A stretch of DNA of 7,737 nt, taken from NCBI GenBank assembly GCA_016214425.1, contig JACRON010000034.1:1-7737 (forward strand), given 5' to 3'. This DNA comes from Nitrospirota bacterium. Lineage in GTDB: Bacteria; Nitrospirota; CAKKRA01; 9FT-COMBO-42-15. This document shows, piece after piece, positions 6,029 through 7,737 of this stretch. The position numbers and the translations under genes are program-made. Position 1 is the stretch's first letter. Each line of letters starts with the position of its first letter. Under the pieces are notes generated by a model. The model had not been told where the DNA came from. It worked only from the letters and a program-made list of their open reading frames with translations, and did not search any database.

Positions 6029-7483
6029 ATGGAACACAGATTAGATTTAAGGCTAAGCCAAAAATTAATAATGACGCCGCAGCTCCAGCAGGCGATAAAA
6101 CTCCTTCAGTTGTCAAGGATGGAGCTTACACAGGCATTGAATCTGGAGCTGCTTGAAAATCCTCTGTTAGAGGATGAGATTATTGCTGAAGACGACATGA
6201 TGCTCTCAGAGAATGCTGATAGGGAAAAGAAAGAGGATTATGCACAGGGAAATACTGAAACAGAAAAAGAGGATTTGTCAGAGGGGACTGATGAGTTTAA
6301 TTTTATCTGGGAAGACTATTATGGTGATGATAAAAATGAGGCAAGGGAAGCAGGATATTTTGCGCCTCCGACTGATGAGATACCCTCTTATGACCAGACA
6401 TTGTCAAAGCCGGTTGATTTAACAGAACATCTTCTATGGCAGCTGAGGCTTTCAACAGCCGATGAAAAAGACGAAGAGATAGGCGCAATGATTATCGGCA
6501 ATATTGATGAGGATGGCTATTTGCGGGCAACAGTTGATGAGATAGGCCTGCTCTTGAATGTTTCTGATAGTGATGTGGAGAGGGTGATTAAATTAATACA
6601 TGGCTTTGACCCAATGGGTGTTTGTGCAAGGGACATTAAGGAGTGTCTGCTTATTCAAATAGAGCAGTTAGATTTAGAAGGAACACTGGTAGAGGATATT
6701 ATCCTTCATCATTTAGAAGATATTGAGAAAAATAATTATCAGAAGATTGCCAAAAAGTTCGGTGTCCCTCTGGATGAAGTAATAAAGGCAGTTAAGGTTA
6801 TAGAGGGGCTGGAGCCGAAGCCCGGAAGGGCATACTCTGTTTCTGAACCGCATTATATACTTCCGGATGTCTTTGTTGTTAAATCAGACGGAGACTATCT
6901 GATTTATTTGAATGAAGACGGCCTTCCTAAACTGAGGATAAGCCCCTTCTACCGCAGGTTACTGCGGGCAAAGAAGGATGTCCCTGAACCTACGCTTGAT
7001 TACATGGAAAAGAAATTTAAATCAGCAATATGGTTTATGAAGAGCATTGAGCAACGGAATAGGACAATTTATAAGGTTGCAGAGAGCATAGTAAAATTCC
7101 AGAGGGGATTTTTTGATAAAGGGATGGAATATCTTAAACCCCTTGTCCTTCGTGATGTTGCAGCGGATATCTCTATGCATGAATCCACAATAAGCAGGGC
7201 GACAACAAACAAATATATGTTCACGCCGCAGGGGCTTTTTGAGCTAAAATTCTTTTTCAGCACAGGCATATCAAAGGGTGATGGAAATGTATTGTCTTCG
7301 CTTACAGTCCAGCAGATGATTAAAGATATTGTCTATAAAGAAGACGGCGCAAAGCCGTTAAACGACCAGCAGATTGCAGAAAGGCTTAAGGCAAAAAATA
7401 TCAATATCTCAAGAAGGACGGTTGCAAAGTACAGAAAGGGGATGAATATTTCCGCAACCACCATGAGAAAGCGTTTTGTATAA
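6029..7483 (+). CDS. rpoN: RNA polymerase sigma-54 factor RpoN
   Basis: The product has 484 residues, full length for sigma54. Region I (about 6-50) has the glutamine- and leucine-rich LSQKLIMTPQLQQAIKLLQL that binds enhancer-binding ATPases. Region II (about 50-125) is acidic and variable. The core-binding region (about 130-325) includes GNIDEDGYL (157-165), FDPMGVCARD (193-202) and LEPKPGRAYS (261-270). The DNA-binding part has the helix-turn-helix MHESTISRATTNKYMFTPQG (383-402) and the RpoN box SRRTVAKYRK (461-470), which reads -24 promoter elements. The box differs from the common ARRTVAKYRE at its first and last positions. RpoN directs core polymerase to GG-N10-GC promoters and needs an AAA activator; none is encoded here, and I saw no such promoter in the intergenic gaps. 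ATG 6029 follows GGGGTTGGG, a weak Shine-Dalgarno. The gene sits 113 bases after lptB and 15 bases before hpf, the conserved order in many diderms. Confidence 0.97.
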   Translation: MEHRLDLRLSQKLIMTPQLQQAIKLLQLSRMELTQALNLELLENPLLEDEIIAEDDMMLSENADREKKEDYAQGNTETEKEDLSEGTDEFNFIWEDYYGDDKNEAREAGYFAPPTDEIPSYDQTLSKPVDLTEHLLWQLRLSTADEKDEEIGAMIIGNIDEDGYLRATVDEIGLLLNVSDSDVERVIKLIHGFDPMGVCARDIKECLLIQIEQLDLEGTLVEDIILHHLEDIEKNNYQKIAKKFGVPLDEVIKAVKVIEGLEPKPGRAYSVSEPHYILPDVFVVKSDGDYLIYLNEDGLPKLRISPFYRRLLRAKKDVPEPTLDYMEKKFKSAIWFMKSIEQRNRTIYKVAESIVKFQRGFFDKGMEYLKPLVLRDVAADISMHESTISRATTNKYMFTPQGLFELKFFFSTGISKGDGNVLSSLTVQQMIKDIVYKEDGAKPLNDQQIAERLKAKNINISRRTVAKYRKGMNISATTMRKRFV

Positions 7484-7488
7484 TGAAC

Positions 7489-7493
7489 GGAGG
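7489..7493 (+). promoter_or_regulatory. Ribosome binding site of hpf
   Basis: GGAGG lies five bases before ATG 7499 in the 15-base gap after rpoN. It is among the best Shine-Dalgarno matches in the window and fixes the hpf start, suggesting efficient translation. Confidence 0.75.
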
Positions 7494-7498
7494 TTTTT

Positions 7499-7737
7499 AT
7501 GCATATAATAGTTAATGGAAGGCACATGGATGTTACAGATGCATTAAGAAGTTATGCAGAATCAAAGGTAAAGAAGGTTGAAAAATACCTTCCTGATACC
7601 ACTGAGGCTGTTGTTACACTTTCAGTGCAGAAATACCGCCATAATGCAGAAATATTAATTAAGGTCAACGGCCTTCTTATTCAGGCAGAGGATAAGACTG
7701 AGGAGATGTACTCAGCCATTGATAAGGTTATGGATAA
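7499..7737 (+). CDS. hpf: Ribosome hibernation promoting factor HPF/YfiA family, N-terminal part (cut by window edge)
   Basis: Seventy-nine complete codons are present before the right edge. The start MHIIVNGRHMDVTDALRSYA, the basic helix SKVKKVEKYLP (22-32), the strand AVVTLSVQKYRHNAEILIKV (37-56) and the helix EDKTEEMYSAIDKVMD (64-79) fit the HPF/RaiA beta-alpha-beta-beta-beta-alpha fold. HPF proteins bind the 30S decoding centre in slow growth and inactivate or dimerise ribosomes. Whether this is the short form or the long form with a C-terminal dimerisation domain cannot be told from the part seen. The 15-base gap after rpoN implies co-transcription. The position directly after rpoN is the conserved place for hpf and strengthens the call. 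Confidence 0.92.
   Translation, partial: MHIIVNGRHMDVTDALRSYAESKVKKVEKYLPDTTEAVVTLSVQKYRHNAEILIKVNGLLIQAEDKTEEMYSAIDKVMD

Overview
The window is AT-rich and comes from a diderm (Gram-negative) bacterium. The evidence is a complete inner-membrane and periplasmic LPS-transport set (lptC, lptA, lptB) followed directly by rpoN and hpf. This lptCAB-rpoN-hpf order is a conserved neighbourhood in Proteobacteria and some other diderm lineages. The base composition, the GspA/ExeA-type ATPase and the absence of Kdo genes next to lptC would fit a deltaproteobacterial or Nitrospirota-like organism, but that placement is inference. No rRNA, tRNA, insertion sequence, phage gene or CRISPR array is visible. 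Most of the window is an ordinary core-genome region.

Layout. Positions 1-81 hold a near-perfect sigma70 promoter on the minus strand that fires out of the left edge, so an unseen gene or RNA starts there. Positions 82-1755 (minus) encode an ABC1/UbiB atypical kinase. About 90 bases of divergent intergenic DNA separate it from a plus-strand pair: a GspA/ExeA-like AAA ATPase (1846-3495) and a DUF523/TudS-type cysteine-rich protein (3500-3928). After a 142-base gap with a candidate promoter and a 20-codon leader ORF, the lpt operon runs lptC (4071-4652), lptA (4627-5181) and lptB (5181-5915), with a 26-base overlap and then a 1-base overlap. A 113-base spacer carrying tandem CTAAATN heptamers and two competing hairpins leads into rpoN (6029-7483). 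The start of hpf (7499 onward) is cut by the right edge.

How the genes fit together. LptB is the cytoplasmic ATPase of the LPS transporter, LptC the membrane-anchored periplasmic acceptor and LptA the periplasmic bridge. LptF, LptG, LptD and LptE are not in the window. RpoN (sigma54) and HPF (ribosome hibernation factor) are the regulatory genes usually found downstream. The ATPase has a C-terminal peptidoglycan-binding domain and probably works at the cell wall. The DUF523 protein may desulfurate thiolated uracil compounds.

The most interesting observations concern translation and expression control: a possible hairpin-bridged ribosome binding site for the DUF523 gene, a leader ORF joined to lptC by an ATGA overlap where lptC has no Shine-Dalgarno, and the heptamer-repeat spacer before rpoN. 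I did not find a convincing new multi-gene system.
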